Shown: piece after piece, positions 27,811 through 37,902 of the stretch
How positions within the stretch are numbered: position 1 is the first letter of the stretch
Layout: each line of letters opens with the position of its first letter
Assembly: GCA_002393965.1 (NCBI GenBank)
Contig: DGSL01000026.1
Span: 192,199-256,198, forward strand
Length of the DNA: 64,000 nucleotides
Direction of reading: 5' to 3'
Source: Bacteroidales bacterium UBA4363
Lineage (GTDB): Bacteria > Bacteroidota > Bacteroidia > Bacteroidales > Paludibacteraceae
Program-made: the position numbers and the translations under genes
Notes under the pieces: generated by a model
Databases searched by the model: none
The model's input: the letters and a program-made list of their open reading frames with translations, nothing else
What the model was told of the DNA's origin: nothing

Positions 27811-27840
27811 ATAAAGAGTGGTTTTCGTCTGACGAAAGAT

Positions 27841-28590
27841 TTATGCCTCATCGTATTGATGAAGTTCCAAGGTTTCACCATCAAAAACGGCATAAGAGAA
27901 AAGAGAAATCCAATCTCCTAGAATAATGACTCGATTTCGTTTGCGCAACATCAGATCTAACAGAATATGTCGGTGACCGAAGATGAAATAGTCGACAGAG
28001 TGTGATTGAGAATAGGTTTTGGCGTACTGGACAAGCCATTCGTTCTCTTCTCCGTAATAATGGGCAGCAACTTCTTTCTCTCTGTTGTGTCGGCTCCAAT
28101 TATATCCGAATTTGATACCGAAGAAAGGAGGAAATATCCGAAAGAGAAATTGACAGGTTTTTGATCGGAAAATACCTTGTATAAGACGCACGCCTAGACC
28201 TTTTTCGTTTAGACCATCTCCATGGGCCAAAAAGAAATTTTTCCCTTGAATGATTAGTTCACAAGGTTTTTCATGTACTGTAATACCTAATTCCTGACGG
28301 AGATATCCAAATGTCCACATATCATGGTTACCGGGGAAGAAATGAATGTCGACGCCTGCATCCGAAAGTTCCGCCACTTTTCCCAAGAAACGAGTAAATC
28401 CTTTAGGGACCACCATGCGATATTCAAACCAGAAATCAAACATGTCCCCAAGAAAATAGATGGCTTCGGCCTCGGTTTTGATGGAATCCAGAAAACGACA
28501 TAATTTGCGCTCTTGTTCTCTGCCATCTGAAATGACAAGGCTGCCAAGATGAGCATCAGAAAGAAAGTATGTGCGTTTTGTCTTTGGCAT
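27841..28590 (-). CDS. lpxH: UDP-2,3-diacylglucosamine diphosphatase (LpxH type)
   Basis: A metallophosphoesterase that cleaves UDP-2,3-diacylglucosamine to lipid X in lipid A synthesis at the inner membrane. All metal-binding motifs are present in order: FLSDAHLGS, YFLGDMFDFW, FFPGNHDMW, FLAHGDGLN and FGHRHI. The 249-residue size fits. It is 10 bases downstream of the DUF59 gene on the same strand and may be cotranscribed with it. Confidence 0.9.
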   Translation of the reverse strand: MPKTKRTYFLSDAHLGSLVISDGREQERKLCRFLDSIKTEAEAIYFLGDMFDFWFEYRMVVPKGFTRFLGKVAELSDAGVDIHFFPGNHDMWTFGYLRQELGITVHEKPCELIIQGKNFFLAHGDGLNEKGLGVRLIQGIFRSKTCQFLFRIFPPFFGIKFGYNWSRHNREKEVAAHYYGEENEWLVQYAKTYSQSHSVDYFIFGHRHILLDLMLRKRNRVIILGDWISLFSYAVFDGETLELHQYDEA

Positions 28591-28600
28591 AGAAATAGAA

Positions 28601-28930
28601 TCAAAGTAAGCCGAGTTCTAGTTTTGCCTCTTCAGACATCATGTCACGACTCCATTCAGGCTCGTAGACCAAATTCACTATTGCTTTTGTAATGCCGGTT
28701 ACTCCTTCTACCTTTTGCTTTACGTCATCAAGGATAAAGTCCGCCATTGGGCAGGATGGAGCGGTAAAGGTCATGTCAATAGATACAACAGTTCCGTCCA
28801 CATCGATTTTATATACAAGGCCAAGATCATAAATATTAACAGGGATTTCGGGATCGTAGACAGTTTTAAGTACTTCCACAATACGCTCTTCCAGCTTCTC
28901 TTTGTCTATTGTTTGTTCGTTTAGTGTCAT
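28601..28930 (-). CDS. DUF59/MIP18-family iron-sulfur maturation protein
   Basis: A 109-residue protein with the family start VLKTVYDPEIPVNIYDLGL and the reactive-cysteine motif MTFTAPSCPMADFI. Relatives (SufT, PaaD and eukaryotic MIP18) take part in assembly or delivery of Fe-S clusters. No other suf genes are in view. It overlaps nothing and is tightly followed by lpxH. Confidence 0.88.
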   Translation of the reverse strand: MTLNEQTIDKEKLEERIVEVLKTVYDPEIPVNIYDLGLVYKIDVDGTVVSIDMTFTAPSCPMADFILDDVKQKVEGVTGITKAIVNLVYEPEWSRDMMSEEAKLELGLL

Positions 28931-28950
28931 GTCAGGATTGGGGTCTGTTG

Positions 28951-29391
28951 TTAGTTTTCTTTTAAAGAATCTGTTTCCTCAGCAAGTGCATCAAGTTCTT
29001 TTGTGGTTCCGAGACGACCATTGATGAGCGCGACAGTTTCGATTCGGGAACGGATGCACAACACGCCTTGTTGGGTCCCGTTTTCTTCATTAGGTTTATA
29101 GATATCTTGCAGGAAAACATATTTGATACCCTCCTTTTCCACATTAAGACAGGAAATATAAACATCTCCAGGGCGAAGGGAATTCTTGTAATCAATGGAT
29201 ATCCGAGCAACCACGCAATCAACACCCCGCTTGTGTAGTTCAGAAAAGGAGAGTTGGTTTTTTTCTAGGAATTTGTGCCGTGTATGTTCTAGATAGTGTT
29301 GGTAATTGGCATTATTGACAATGCCTTGCAGGTCACACTCATAGTCACGTACTTGGTCGGTATACGTAAAGATGTATTTCTTCTGTTTCAT
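28951..29391 (-). CDS. Acyl-CoA thioesterase, 4-hydroxybenzoyl-CoA type hotdog fold
   Basis: A small single-domain hotdog thioesterase (146 residues) with the active-site segment DLQGIVNNANYQHYLEHTR, in which an Asp acts on the thioester. The frame opens earlier (29472), but those codons overlap the end of the neighbouring gene, so MKQKKYIFTYTDQV at 29391 is the start. The physiological acyl-CoA is unknown. It sits 20 bases ahead of the DUF59 gene. Confidence 0.88.
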   Translation of the reverse strand: MKQKKYIFTYTDQVRDYECDLQGIVNNANYQHYLEHTRHKFLEKNQLSFSELHKRGVDCVVARISIDYKNSLRPGDVYISCLNVEKEGIKYVFLQDIYKPNEENGTQQGVLCIRSRIETVALINGRLGTTKELDALAEETDSLKEN

Positions 29392-29420
29392 TGTGTACAA
29401 AGAAAATAAAAAAAATAAAA

Positions 29421-30632
29421 TTAAGGAAGTTGTGGAGTGTTCAATGCGTTGGAAATAACGCAATCCATACAAATGTCATGCTCTTCGACAGGAAGTGATT
29501 CTAGAATTTGAAAATGGAAACAAAGGCCTATTTTATAGCAGTTTAAATGGCAGAACAGGCGGTCGTAGAATCCTTTTCCCCTGCCCAAGCGGTGGCCTTT
29601 TTTATCAAAGGCCATTCCTGGAACTATAGCAAGATCAATTCCTCCAAAGTAGGCATTCCCATTTGGTTCTAGGATATGGAAGGCTCCTGTCTGCAGACTT
29701 TCTTCCCCTTTGTAAAGACGTAGTTCTAAATCGTCCCCGACAACGGCGGGGAGAACAACCGTTTTCCCTGAAGAAATGGCATGTTCTATCAGTTGTTTCG
29801 TTTGAATCTCGTCCGGAAGGTTTGAGTATAGTAGCACGCTTCTTGCCTCTTTCCACTTTTGTGTTCTTTCAATCTGGTGGCAGGCATCTTTTGACCAATC
29901 GACTAATTGACTTTCCATATAGCCATGTTTTCGGGATCTAATAAGTCTCCTTATCGATTTTTTCTTTTCTTTAAGGAGTCGATCTTCCTCCATCACAAGG
30001 GCCTTATGGTAATAGAATTTTCTTTTTTCAACCGAAATAGCATGACGGGTTGCTTCACGTAGGTTCAGATTGCATTCCCACAATTCGTCACATTGTGATA
30101 TATATAGATAATCGTAATGAAGCTCTTTCCCTTTTTGTAAATCGACAATCCAATCCACCGTTTCAACGATATCGGATTGTTGAAGATGTTCTAATGAAAA
30201 AATATAAAGGCCAAACTCTTTGAAATGCCCATAGAAGCCGTCAATAACTTTCTCTACTTTATTATGGATAATATTCTGGAGTGGAAGTGCGTTCTGCCAA
30301 TAGATCTTCTCTGCTTTACCTATTGCTTGCCCATTTAGTACGAATCCATATCCGGCATTCTTGTCTTCGTCCATGATTTTGTTGGTGCGTTCTTGGTTCA
30401 ATCCAGGACTCACCACTTGCTCTCCGGCTACATTGTTTATCATGTTCTCTGCCGGTCTTTTCCCTTCTCGCATGGCTCTTGTTACTTCTATACCTATGCT
30501 GAGAGCGTGATCCTGCAGGTCGGGACGGTCCAGGTTTACAAGTCCGGCATAACGGGTTCCTACAAGGTCAATCAATGTTTCTCTGGCATACCGTTCAAAG
30601 AAACAGGTGTCGTATTTCGGGTGTTCATTCAT
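29421..30632 (-). CDS. Unknown N-terminal domain fused to 5-formyltetrahydrofolate cyclo-ligase
   Basis: The C-terminal part (from about residue 214) is a cyclo-ligase that converts 5-formyl-THF to methenyl-THF with ATP: RARSVLL-like strand, IDLAIVPGMAFDKKG and HRLGRGKGFYDRLF are diagnostic. The N-terminal ~213 residues belong to no domain I can name; they contain LVNLDRPDLQDHALSIGIEV, a D...E pattern faintly like PD-(D/E)xK folds, which is only a hint. Both halves are in one uninterrupted frame. A separate start for the ligase (Met 214, at 29993) is possible. Normal cyclo-ligases are about 180-200 residues. Confidence 0.8.
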   Translation of the reverse strand: MNEHPKYDTCFFERYARETLIDLVGTRYAGLVNLDRPDLQDHALSIGIEVTRAMREGKRPAENMINNVAGEQVVSPGLNQERTNKIMDEDKNAGYGFVLNGQAIGKAEKIYWQNALPLQNIIHNKVEKVIDGFYGHFKEFGLYIFSLEHLQQSDIVETVDWIVDLQKGKELHYDYLYISQCDELWECNLNLREATRHAISVEKRKFYYHKALVMEEDRLLKEKKKSIRRLIRSRKHGYMESQLVDWSKDACHQIERTQKWKEARSVLLYSNLPDEIQTKQLIEHAISSGKTVVLPAVVGDDLELRLYKGEESLQTGAFHILEPNGNAYFGGIDLAIVPGMAFDKKGHRLGRGKGFYDRLFCHLNCYKIGLCFHFQILESLPVEEHDICMDCVISNALNTPQLP

Positions 30633-30658
30633 GAGAGATTGTTATTGAACGTAATGTG

Positions 30659-33472
30659 TCAATGGGCCTCCAGCCAATTCTTTCCGGTTCCTATGTCAAC
30701 CCGCAGCGGGACGAGAAGAGGAAATGCGTTTTCCATTTCTTCTTTTACAAGTTGTTTCATCTGTTCCTCTTCTTCTTTAGGCACATTAAAGTTCAGTTCG
30801 TCATGTACCTGTAGAATCAGCTTACTGCAAAGTCCCTCTCTTTGTATTCGTTGATCAACATGGACCATGGCAAGTTTGATGATGTCTGCTGCGGAGCCTT
30901 GGATGGGGGCGTTCACGGCATTGCGCTCTGCAAAGCCACGAACATTTGCATTGTGAGAAAGGATGTCTGGCAGAAAACGCTTGCGATGCAGTAGGGTTTC
31001 TACATAACCCTTTTCACGAGCCTTTTCTTTACAGGATTCGATATAGTCTGCCACACCTGGGAATGAGTTGAAATAATTGTCAATCAGAGATTTTGCCTCT
31101 GTTCGTGAGATCTGAAGTCGCTCTGCCAACCCAAAGGCCGAGATGCCATAGATAATGCCGAAATTTGCTGTTTTGGCTTGACGGCGCATTTCCTTGGTTA
31201 CTTCCGACGGGGGGATGTGATAGATATGTGCGGCTGTAGCTGTATGGATATCCTCATCGTTTCGGAATGCAGAAATCAGGTGCTCATCTCTGCTGAGATG
31301 AGCCATGATTCGTAATTCCACTTGAGAATAATCTGCACTGAGGAATACGCAACCAGGTTCGGCAACGAAGGCCTTCCGTATTTCCTTCCCTTGCTCGTCT
31401 CGGATAGGGATATTCTGAATGTTGGGATTACTGGACGATAGCCGGCCGGTTGCTGTTATAGTTTGGTTGAAGGAGGTGTGAATCTTTCCTGTTTTTACAT
31501 TAATCAGTTTGGGAAGGGCATCAACGTATGTACCCAGTAATTTTTTCAAGCTACGATATTGCAGGATTTTCTCTATTACGTCGTGTTTCCCCCTCAAAGA
31601 TAGGAGGGTTTCTTCGTCTGTGACGTACTGACCGGTCCGAGTCTTGCGAGGTTTTTCTACTAATTTTAGCTTTTCGAATAGCAGTTCCCCTATCTGTTTA
31701 GGGGAGGATACATTGATGTTCTCCCCTGCCATAGTCTTGATAGCATGCTCGATACGGTTCATTTCTGCGGACATTGTAGCACTGCTCTGCTGTAAGGAGA
31801 AATCGTCTATCAGCACTCCGTTTCGTTCCATTCTCGTCAGGACTCTCACGAGGGGCATTTCTATATCATAGCAAAGAGACGATAGCCCATTTTTCTCAAT
31901 CTGTTTCTCCAGAACGTCCTTCAGCTGCCATGTTATGTCTGCATCTTCGGCTGCGTAGTTACATACTTCGGTAATGCGTTCTTTCTGCACATCTCGCATG
32001 TTTCTCTGGGTTTTCCCTTTGTGCCCGATCAGTTCTTCTATGGCAATGGGCCGATACCCAAGTAGTGTCTCTGCCATATAATCCATGCTGTGATGCAACT
32101 CTGGATTGAGCAGATAGTGGGCTACCATCGTGTCAAAAAGAGGACCATCGACCTTTATTCCGTAGTTTTCCAGTATCAGAAGATCATATTTCAGGTTCTG
32201 ACCGACTTTTCGGATGGAAGGGCTTTGCCATATAGGTCGGAATTGTTCCAAAACAGATTGTACTTCATCTCGGTTTTCGCTGACAGGGATGTACCATGCC
32301 TCATGAGATTTGATGGCAAACGAAAGGCCAACCAGTTCGGCGCAGAGGGGATCTGTTCCGGTCGTTTCCGTGTCGAAGCAAACCTCCTTTTGTTGCTCCA
32401 ATAGGTTTGATAGACGCTTTAACTTTTCTTCCGTATCAACAAGAATATAGCGGTGTTCTATGTCACGGTAGGTCCTTAGTGTATCTGCGCTTGAAACCGA
32501 CGTCTCTTCTTCCCCATTTGATTCGACAGGTACTGAAAATAGGTCCGCCTGCATGGGATTTGCTGATTTTTTCAGCGAGGGTCTTGTATGGGTCGGGATG
32601 TGCTGGGCATCTGGGTTTAGCAGCTCGAGCTGTTTACGGAATTCAAGTTCAGTATAGAGGGCAACAAGGGCATCTTTGTCAGGTTCCGAACGGCGCATCG
32701 AAGCCAGATCCAACTCTATCGGGACATCGGTTCTGATGGTTGCCAGAAACTTGGAAAAGCGAATCTGCTCGATGTTTTCTTCTATTTTCTTCTTCAAAGC
32801 CCCTTTTAGGGCATCCGTGTGTTCCAGAAGATTGTCTATGGAACCCCATTCATTGAGCAATTTTACGGCTGTTTTTTCTCCTACGCCCGGACATCCGGGG
32901 ATGTTGTCAGACGCATCGCCCATCAAACCAAGCAGGTCAATGACTTGCGTGACACTCTGGATACCCCACTTGTCCAATACTTGCTGAACCCCCAGGGTCT
33001 CAAATCCTCCCCCGTATCGAGGACGATAAATGCTCTTTCGTTCTCCGACAAGCTGACCATAGTCCTTGTCAGGTGTCATCATGTATGTGTCAATGCCCGC
33101 TGCTGCAGCCTTGTTAGCTAAGGTTCCGATCACATCATCGGCTTCGAATCCGTTGACGGAGATGACGGGAATGCGGAATGCTTCGACTAATTGTTTAATG
33201 AGTGGTACTGATCTGCGGATATCTTCCGGGGTCTCCTCCCGTTGGGCCTTGTATTGTTCGTACATTTCATGGCGGAACGTCTTTCCGGAGGGGTCAAAGA
33301 CGACCGCTATGTAATCTGGATTTCTGTCTCGCAGGACTTCTTGCAACGTGTTCAGAAATCCGAAGATAGCCGAGGTGTTAAGTCCTTTGGAATTAATGCG
33401 TGGAGTTTTCAGAAAGGCATAGTATGCCCGATAGATGAGGGCATAGGCATCCAAAAGGTATAGTGTTTCCAT
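30659..33472 (-). CDS. polA: DNA polymerase I
   Basis: A 937-residue three-domain polymerase for primer removal and repair. The N-terminal 5'-3' exonuclease (YLLDAYALIYRAYYAF to about residue 290) is followed by a 3'-5' exonuclease with intact acidic residues (CFDTETTGTDP; YAAEDADITWQL), and the family A polymerase domain (SADYSQVELRIMAHLSRDE; TANFGIIYGISAFGLA; LQVHDELNFNVP). Proofreading therefore looks functional. The frame extends nine codons upstream, but METLYLLDAYAL is the usual start. Confidence 0.97.
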   Translation of the reverse strand: METLYLLDAYALIYRAYYAFLKTPRINSKGLNTSAIFGFLNTLQEVLRDRNPDYIAVVFDPSGKTFRHEMYEQYKAQREETPEDIRRSVPLIKQLVEAFRIPVISVNGFEADDVIGTLANKAAAAGIDTYMMTPDKDYGQLVGERKSIYRPRYGGGFETLGVQQVLDKWGIQSVTQVIDLLGLMGDASDNIPGCPGVGEKTAVKLLNEWGSIDNLLEHTDALKGALKKKIEENIEQIRFSKFLATIRTDVPIELDLASMRRSEPDKDALVALYTELEFRKQLELLNPDAQHIPTHTRPSLKKSANPMQADLFSVPVESNGEEETSVSSADTLRTYRDIEHRYILVDTEEKLKRLSNLLEQQKEVCFDTETTGTDPLCAELVGLSFAIKSHEAWYIPVSENRDEVQSVLEQFRPIWQSPSIRKVGQNLKYDLLILENYGIKVDGPLFDTMVAHYLLNPELHHSMDYMAETLLGYRPIAIEELIGHKGKTQRNMRDVQKERITEVCNYAAEDADITWQLKDVLEKQIEKNGLSSLCYDIEMPLVRVLTRMERNGVLIDDFSLQQSSATMSAEMNRIEHAIKTMAGENINVSSPKQIGELLFEKLKLVEKPRKTRTGQYVTDEETLLSLRGKHDVIEKILQYRSLKKLLGTYVDALPKLINVKTGKIHTSFNQTITATGRLSSSNPNIQNIPIRDEQGKEIRKAFVAEPGCVFLSADYSQVELRIMAHLSRDEHLISAFRNDEDIHTATAAHIYHIPPSEVTKEMRRQAKTANFGIIYGISAFGLAERLQISRTEAKSLIDNYFNSFPGVADYIESCKEKAREKGYVETLLHRKRFLPDILSHNANVRGFAERNAVNAPIQGSAADIIKLAMVHVDQRIQREGLCSKLILQVHDELNFNVPKEEEEQMKQLVKEEMENAFPLLVPLRVDIGTGKNWLEAH

Positions 33473-33560
33473 GGTGCGAAGTGTATAGTGGAGAAACACC
33501 TCCCCTGTTTGTGGTTTGTGCGGACGAGGGAGATGGTCTTATTGATAGGTCATTTGCCAG

Positions 33561-33824
33561 TTAGGACTCCGGATTGATGCGGCGACGTCTTTGTTCGCGC
33601 TTGCGCAATGCCTGTGCTTCCATATCGTCCATGACATCGAAAACAGACACGACGATGTCTCCGCGTTTCTTGGTTATGATATAGTCTGTGTCCAGTGTCG
33701 CCACAAGATGTTTTAGTTGCCACTCTGCAGCGCGCATACGGTGTAGCATTTTCTGGCTGTCGCGCATCAATTGTCGATTCTGTTTTTTCAGTACGAGAAT
33801 CTTTTCCTGATCAGTCATTTCCAT
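33561..33824 (-). CDS. Small coiled-coil protein of unknown function
   Basis: An 87-residue, highly charged protein. Residues about 5-45 look like a coiled coil (KILVLKKQNRQLMRDSQKML), then a beta-like segment YIITKKRGDIVVSVFDVM, and a very basic tail (RKREQRRRR). No family is recognised. It lies between polA and the receptor gene on the same strand, 89 bases from polA. Coding is supported by composition and by a clear start. Confidence 0.55.
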   Translation of the reverse strand: MEMTDQEKILVLKKQNRQLMRDSQKMLHRMRAAEWQLKHLVATLDTDYIITKKRGDIVVSVFDVMDDMEAQALRKREQRRRRINPES

Positions 33825-33909
33825 AGTTAATGCGTTTTAATGTCAAGGGGTTTTACTTCTTTTTTTAAATGCACCGTTCGATTTTCGATGATTCCTCTCG
33901 GAGAAGGAA

Positions 33910-36387
33910 TCAGAACTCCTCCGGCATTTCGTCACTGGTCGAGTTTGGCGTATTTTCTTCATCCGGACCTCCGTCCCTGTTTCGTTTTGCTTTTTTCTTG
34001 GCATTTCCGAAGTTATAGGTTCCCGTCAGGCGGAACTGAGGACCGAATGGGACGTTCTTGTAATGCTGACGGAAGTGCGAACTGGACGTTGTACGTTCAT
34101 TCTTGCGCGAATTCAATATGTCGCGGACGGTGAAGGCAACGGAGACTTTGCGGTCCCAGAACGTCTTGCGCAGTCCCATGTCAAGAGTGAAGACTCCTTT
34201 TGTCTTTCCCTGAGTGATAACACGAGCTGAGGTATAGGAACCCGTCATCTGACCGCTGAATGTTTTTGTGAACATCACGTTGCCCAGCATCTTTGCCGAC
34301 CAGGAGAAGTTCTCGGAACCGGAGAGATGGATGCGGTCGTCCACTGGCTGGCTGATCTGTGAACGGGGTGCATCGAAATCACTTGCCTGAAACTTCTCAT
34401 AATAGAGGTTCAGCGTCGATGTCAGAGACAGCCAGCGCGTAAACGCATCTTTAAGCACAAATTCACCGCCGGCCTTCTGGTTGGACGAGACGTTCAGGTA
34501 ACTCGTATTGATGATGCCGTTCACGTCAAGGAATTGGTAAGAATTGACGACATTGTCGGTGTAGCGGTAGTATGCCGATGCAGAGAAGGTGTGGGCCTCC
34601 CAGGATTTGATGTAGTTCAGTTCCAAGGCATTGACGTACTCAGGCTCAAGATCGGGATTTCCGAAGGTGATGTTGGTGGAGTCTGAAATGTCACGGTACG
34701 AGTTCAGTTGACGCCCGCGTGGACGGTTTATGCGGCGTGTATAGTTGAGTTGTATCTCATTCCCGTGGGGCAGGGAATAGCTGAGGAACAGGGTAGGGAA
34801 AGGCTCAAAATAGGTTTTCTGTGGGTTGCTTATGCCATTGGTCTTGTTGTCGATGACAATGTATTCGCCACGAAGACCGAGCTGATAGCTGAAGTTGTTG
34901 ATACGCGAACCAAAGGTCACATATCCGGCATATAACTGTTCGGCATAGGTATAGTTGTTGTGGAGAAGTGGATCTCGTTCATAGACGTTGCCTGTAAGGT
35001 TGTCTACTTCGGAAACGGAATGCCGGTTCTGATAGCGGACATCAACGCCTGCCTGCAGTTTGTGCTTGCGTAACAGCGTCTTTTCGTAGTCGCTCTTGAA
35101 TTCATACGTGTTGTTGTTCGCGTCGTTCAGCTGGTTCTGGTCCTGATCATTGTAGCCGGTCTGCAGATAGTTGTATTTCTTGTCGTCTCCATAGTGTGAA
35201 TAGGAAAGAGAGGAGACCAGCGAACTGCTCTTGTCTATGTTCCAGCTATGATCCAGCGTGAAGTTGCAGGAGAGAGGAGACCTGTCTCCGTCAACGGTTC
35301 TTCTGTATCGACGGCTGACGGAACTGGTCGCATTGTCGAAGGACGAGTAGTTCATCCGGCTGTCATAGTTGAAGTCTCGTGCCATGAGATAGGCCGAAAA
35401 TCCTACCGTCTGCTTGTCTGTCATCGCATAGTTTAAGCCGAGTCTCGTCGTGTAGTCTATGCGTTGGCGGAGCTGACGGGTGTCTTGATACATCGTCGAG
35501 GTCGTGTCCCCGTTGGCATCCAGGTAGTAGCGGTCCACGTCGGTCTCATTGCCGTTGTAGTTGTTGCGGAACCCGAAGTTGGCGTATCCGTCCCATCGCC
35601 CTTTATTGAAGTTCAGGTTGATTCCTGCCCGTTCTCCCAAACGGTCTGAATGTACGGCATGCTCCAGACCGGCATTTACGCTGCCGTAATAGCCGGCTTT
35701 CCTGTCTTTTTTCATGACCAGGTTGATCACACCGGCCGACCCTTCCGGAGAGAATTTGGCAGATGGGTTCGTGATGATCTCCACCGATTCGATGTTCTCG
35801 GCTGGTATCTGTTCCAGTATCTGTGCGCGGTTCTCTTCCGTTAGACCGGATGGCTTTCCGTTAATCCAGATCTCGACATTCGAACTGTTCCGCAGGGTGA
35901 TTTCTCCGTCATTGTCCACCTCGACTGACGGAATTCCCTGCAGCACCTCACTGGCATCGCCTCCTGCAGCCGCAATGCTTTGGTCAACGGAGAATACTTT
36001 TTTGTCAATGTCAAACCGAGCCTGAGAGCCTTGAGCGACGACCTCTACTTCTTTCAGCATTTTAGCGTCTTCCTCCATCAGCATCTTGCCGATATGTACA
36101 TGGTGGCTCTTTCCTGTTATCGAGATCTTCTTTTCTACATCCTTGTACCCGATAAACGTCGCCTTTACTGCATACACTCCTGTCTTCACTCCGACCAGTT
36201 CAAAGGTCCCTTCTTCCGAGGAGAGGGTTCCCGCCAGTGGTTTGTCGTTTTGATATAGGCCGACGCTGGCATACCCGATCGGTTGATTGGTGGCTTTGTC
36301 AATGAGTGTTCCTTTTATCGTGACTTGGGCTTGAAGTGCAAGTACGGAGAATACAGATAGGAATACGAGAGCGAGATGTTTTTGCAT
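33910..36387 (-). CDS. Outer-membrane beta-barrel receptor, TonB-dependent type
   Basis: An 825-residue outer-membrane protein with signal peptide (MQKHLALVFLSVFSVLALQA), a carboxypeptidase-regulatory-like domain (about 21-105; GTLIDKATNQPIGYASVGLY), a plug-like region (EVLQGIPSVEVDNDGEITLR; PAENIESVEIITNPSAKFSP) and a C-terminal barrel of the Bacteroidetes OMP family. No SusD partner is adjacent, so it is not a standard glycan-utilisation locus. The substrate is unknown. The protein ends with an acidic tail (DEENTPNSTSDEMPEEF). Confidence 0.9.
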   Translation of the reverse strand: MQKHLALVFLSVFSVLALQAQVTIKGTLIDKATNQPIGYASVGLYQNDKPLAGTLSSEEGTFELVGVKTGVYAVKATFIGYKDVEKKISITGKSHHVHIGKMLMEEDAKMLKEVEVVAQGSQARFDIDKKVFSVDQSIAAAGGDASEVLQGIPSVEVDNDGEITLRNSSNVEIWINGKPSGLTEENRAQILEQIPAENIESVEIITNPSAKFSPEGSAGVINLVMKKDRKAGYYGSVNAGLEHAVHSDRLGERAGINLNFNKGRWDGYANFGFRNNYNGNETDVDRYYLDANGDTTSTMYQDTRQLRQRIDYTTRLGLNYAMTDKQTVGFSAYLMARDFNYDSRMNYSSFDNATSSVSRRYRRTVDGDRSPLSCNFTLDHSWNIDKSSSLVSSLSYSHYGDDKKYNYLQTGYNDQDQNQLNDANNNTYEFKSDYEKTLLRKHKLQAGVDVRYQNRHSVSEVDNLTGNVYERDPLLHNNYTYAEQLYAGYVTFGSRINNFSYQLGLRGEYIVIDNKTNGISNPQKTYFEPFPTLFLSYSLPHGNEIQLNYTRRINRPRGRQLNSYRDISDSTNITFGNPDLEPEYVNALELNYIKSWEAHTFSASAYYRYTDNVVNSYQFLDVNGIINTSYLNVSSNQKAGGEFVLKDAFTRWLSLTSTLNLYYEKFQASDFDAPRSQISQPVDDRIHLSGSENFSWSAKMLGNVMFTKTFSGQMTGSYTSARVITQGKTKGVFTLDMGLRKTFWDRKVSVAFTVRDILNSRKNERTTSSSHFRQHYKNVPFGPQFRLTGTYNFGNAKKKAKRNRDGGPDEENTPNSTSDEMPEEF

Positions 36388-36417
36388 GGATGCGGATCAA
36401 TGGTGCGCTTGATGAAT

Positions 36418-37881
36418 TTATTTCTGGTTCCCGAAGTCTGGGAGGTGGTATTCTTTTTCGTCTGACAGGATCTTCCTGACTTGATTGATCTCCAGGAAAC
36501 TCGTTCCGTGTCCCATACCGAAACTGCCGGAGAGATAGGAGATGAAGTCATCTCCTTTCAGACGGCCGTTGTCATAGAATTCCTTGGTGGCATCCAGCAG
36601 GTATTTATGAGAGGAATCCTCTTTCGGCTTGTAGCTCGCGAACACTCCATAGCTCAGGGACAGAATACGCATGGTATGCTCGCTGTAGCAGATGGCTAAT
36701 ACTGGATTTGTGCTTCTGTATGCGGCCAGATAGCGGGCCGTTCGACCCGTAAAGGAGTCCGTGATGATCGCTTTGGTACCGATCTCACGCGCTGCATTGG
36801 CGGCCGTCTGAGCCAAGAAGGACGTCGTGTCGTGTTCCGAAGGGTCAAACGTCACTTTGATGTCATTCTCCGGCACTTTGCTCAACTCTGCCTCTTCGGC
36901 GATGCGTGCCATGGTCTTCACCGCCTCCAGCGGATATTTGCCGCTGGCAGTTTCGCCGGAGAGCATGATGGCATCCGTACGGTAATAGATGGCGTTTGCA
37001 ACGTCGGTTACTTCGGCTCTTGTCGGTCGTGGATTGTGGATCATCGACTGTAGCATCTGAGTCGCTACAATGACCGGTTTCTTGTGGCGGACGGCACTGC
37101 GGATGATGGCACGCTGAATGCCTGGTATCTTTTCCTGCGCCACCTCGATGCCCAGATCCCCTCGGGCCACCATGACGCCATATGCGCTGTCCAGAATCTC
37201 TTCTATGTTGTCTACGCCTTCCTGGTTCTCAATCTTGGCAATGATCTTGATCGGACTCTTGTGCTTGTCCAGCAGATCCTGTACCTCTTTCACGTCAGAC
37301 TTGTTGCGAACGAAGCTGTGGGCGATGAAGTCCACGTCGTTCTCTACCGCCAGCTCGATAAAATGTTCGTCTCGCTTGGTAAGGGCAGGCAGGTTGATGC
37401 GCACTCCAGGGACGTTTACGCTTTTGCGCGAACCCAGATCTCCGTCGTTCAGGACTTCGCAGATGAGGCTCTCAGGGTGCTTTTCGACTACCTTCAGGTC
37501 GATCTCGCCGTCGTCGAACAGAATGTCGTCTCCAACGGAAAGGTCGTGCGCAATGTTCGTATAGGTGACGGCAACACATTCCGGAGTCGTCAGCTGATCT
37601 GGCTTGCCGACAATCTTGACTCGGTTTCCCGCTTCCAGGTGCAGTGCCTCGCCCGTACTTGTTTTCGTCGTACGGATTTCCGGACCTTTCGTGTCAACCA
37701 GGATGGCTATGCGGTTGCTTACCTCGCGCGTGTTGCGGATAACGCGCAGAAAACCCTCGTCATCCATGTGCGCGGTGTTCATTCGGACCACGTTCATTCC
37801 GGCTTCGTACAGACCGCGTATGAATTCCGTATCGCAGCGGAGGTCGCTGATGGTGGCAATGATCTTTGTCAGTTTTGTCAT
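36418..37881 (-). CDS. pyk: Pyruvate kinase
   Basis: The enzyme converts phosphoenolpyruvate and ADP to pyruvate and ATP. The active-site signature is IKIIAKIENQEGVDNIEEI, and GVMVARGDLGIEVAQEKIP, PVIVATQMLQSMI and DAIMLSGETASGKYP are present. At 487 residues it is full length with the C-terminal allosteric domain. It is 21 bases downstream of aroQ on the same strand, a pairing I know from other Bacteroidales. Confidence 0.97.
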   Translation of the reverse strand: MTKLTKIIATISDLRCDTEFIRGLYEAGMNVVRMNTAHMDDEGFLRVIRNTREVSNRIAILVDTKGPEIRTTKTSTGEALHLEAGNRVKIVGKPDQLTTPECVAVTYTNIAHDLSVGDDILFDDGEIDLKVVEKHPESLICEVLNDGDLGSRKSVNVPGVRINLPALTKRDEHFIELAVENDVDFIAHSFVRNKSDVKEVQDLLDKHKSPIKIIAKIENQEGVDNIEEILDSAYGVMVARGDLGIEVAQEKIPGIQRAIIRSAVRHKKPVIVATQMLQSMIHNPRPTRAEVTDVANAIYYRTDAIMLSGETASGKYPLEAVKTMARIAEEAELSKVPENDIKVTFDPSEHDTTSFLAQTAANAAREIGTKAIITDSFTGRTARYLAAYRSTNPVLAICYSEHTMRILSLSYGVFASYKPKEDSSHKYLLDATKEFYDNGRLKGDDFISYLSGSFGMGHGTSFLEINQVRKILSDEKEYHLPDFGNQK

Positions 37882-37902
37882 TATCGTGTCGTTTTGGAAT
37901 GT

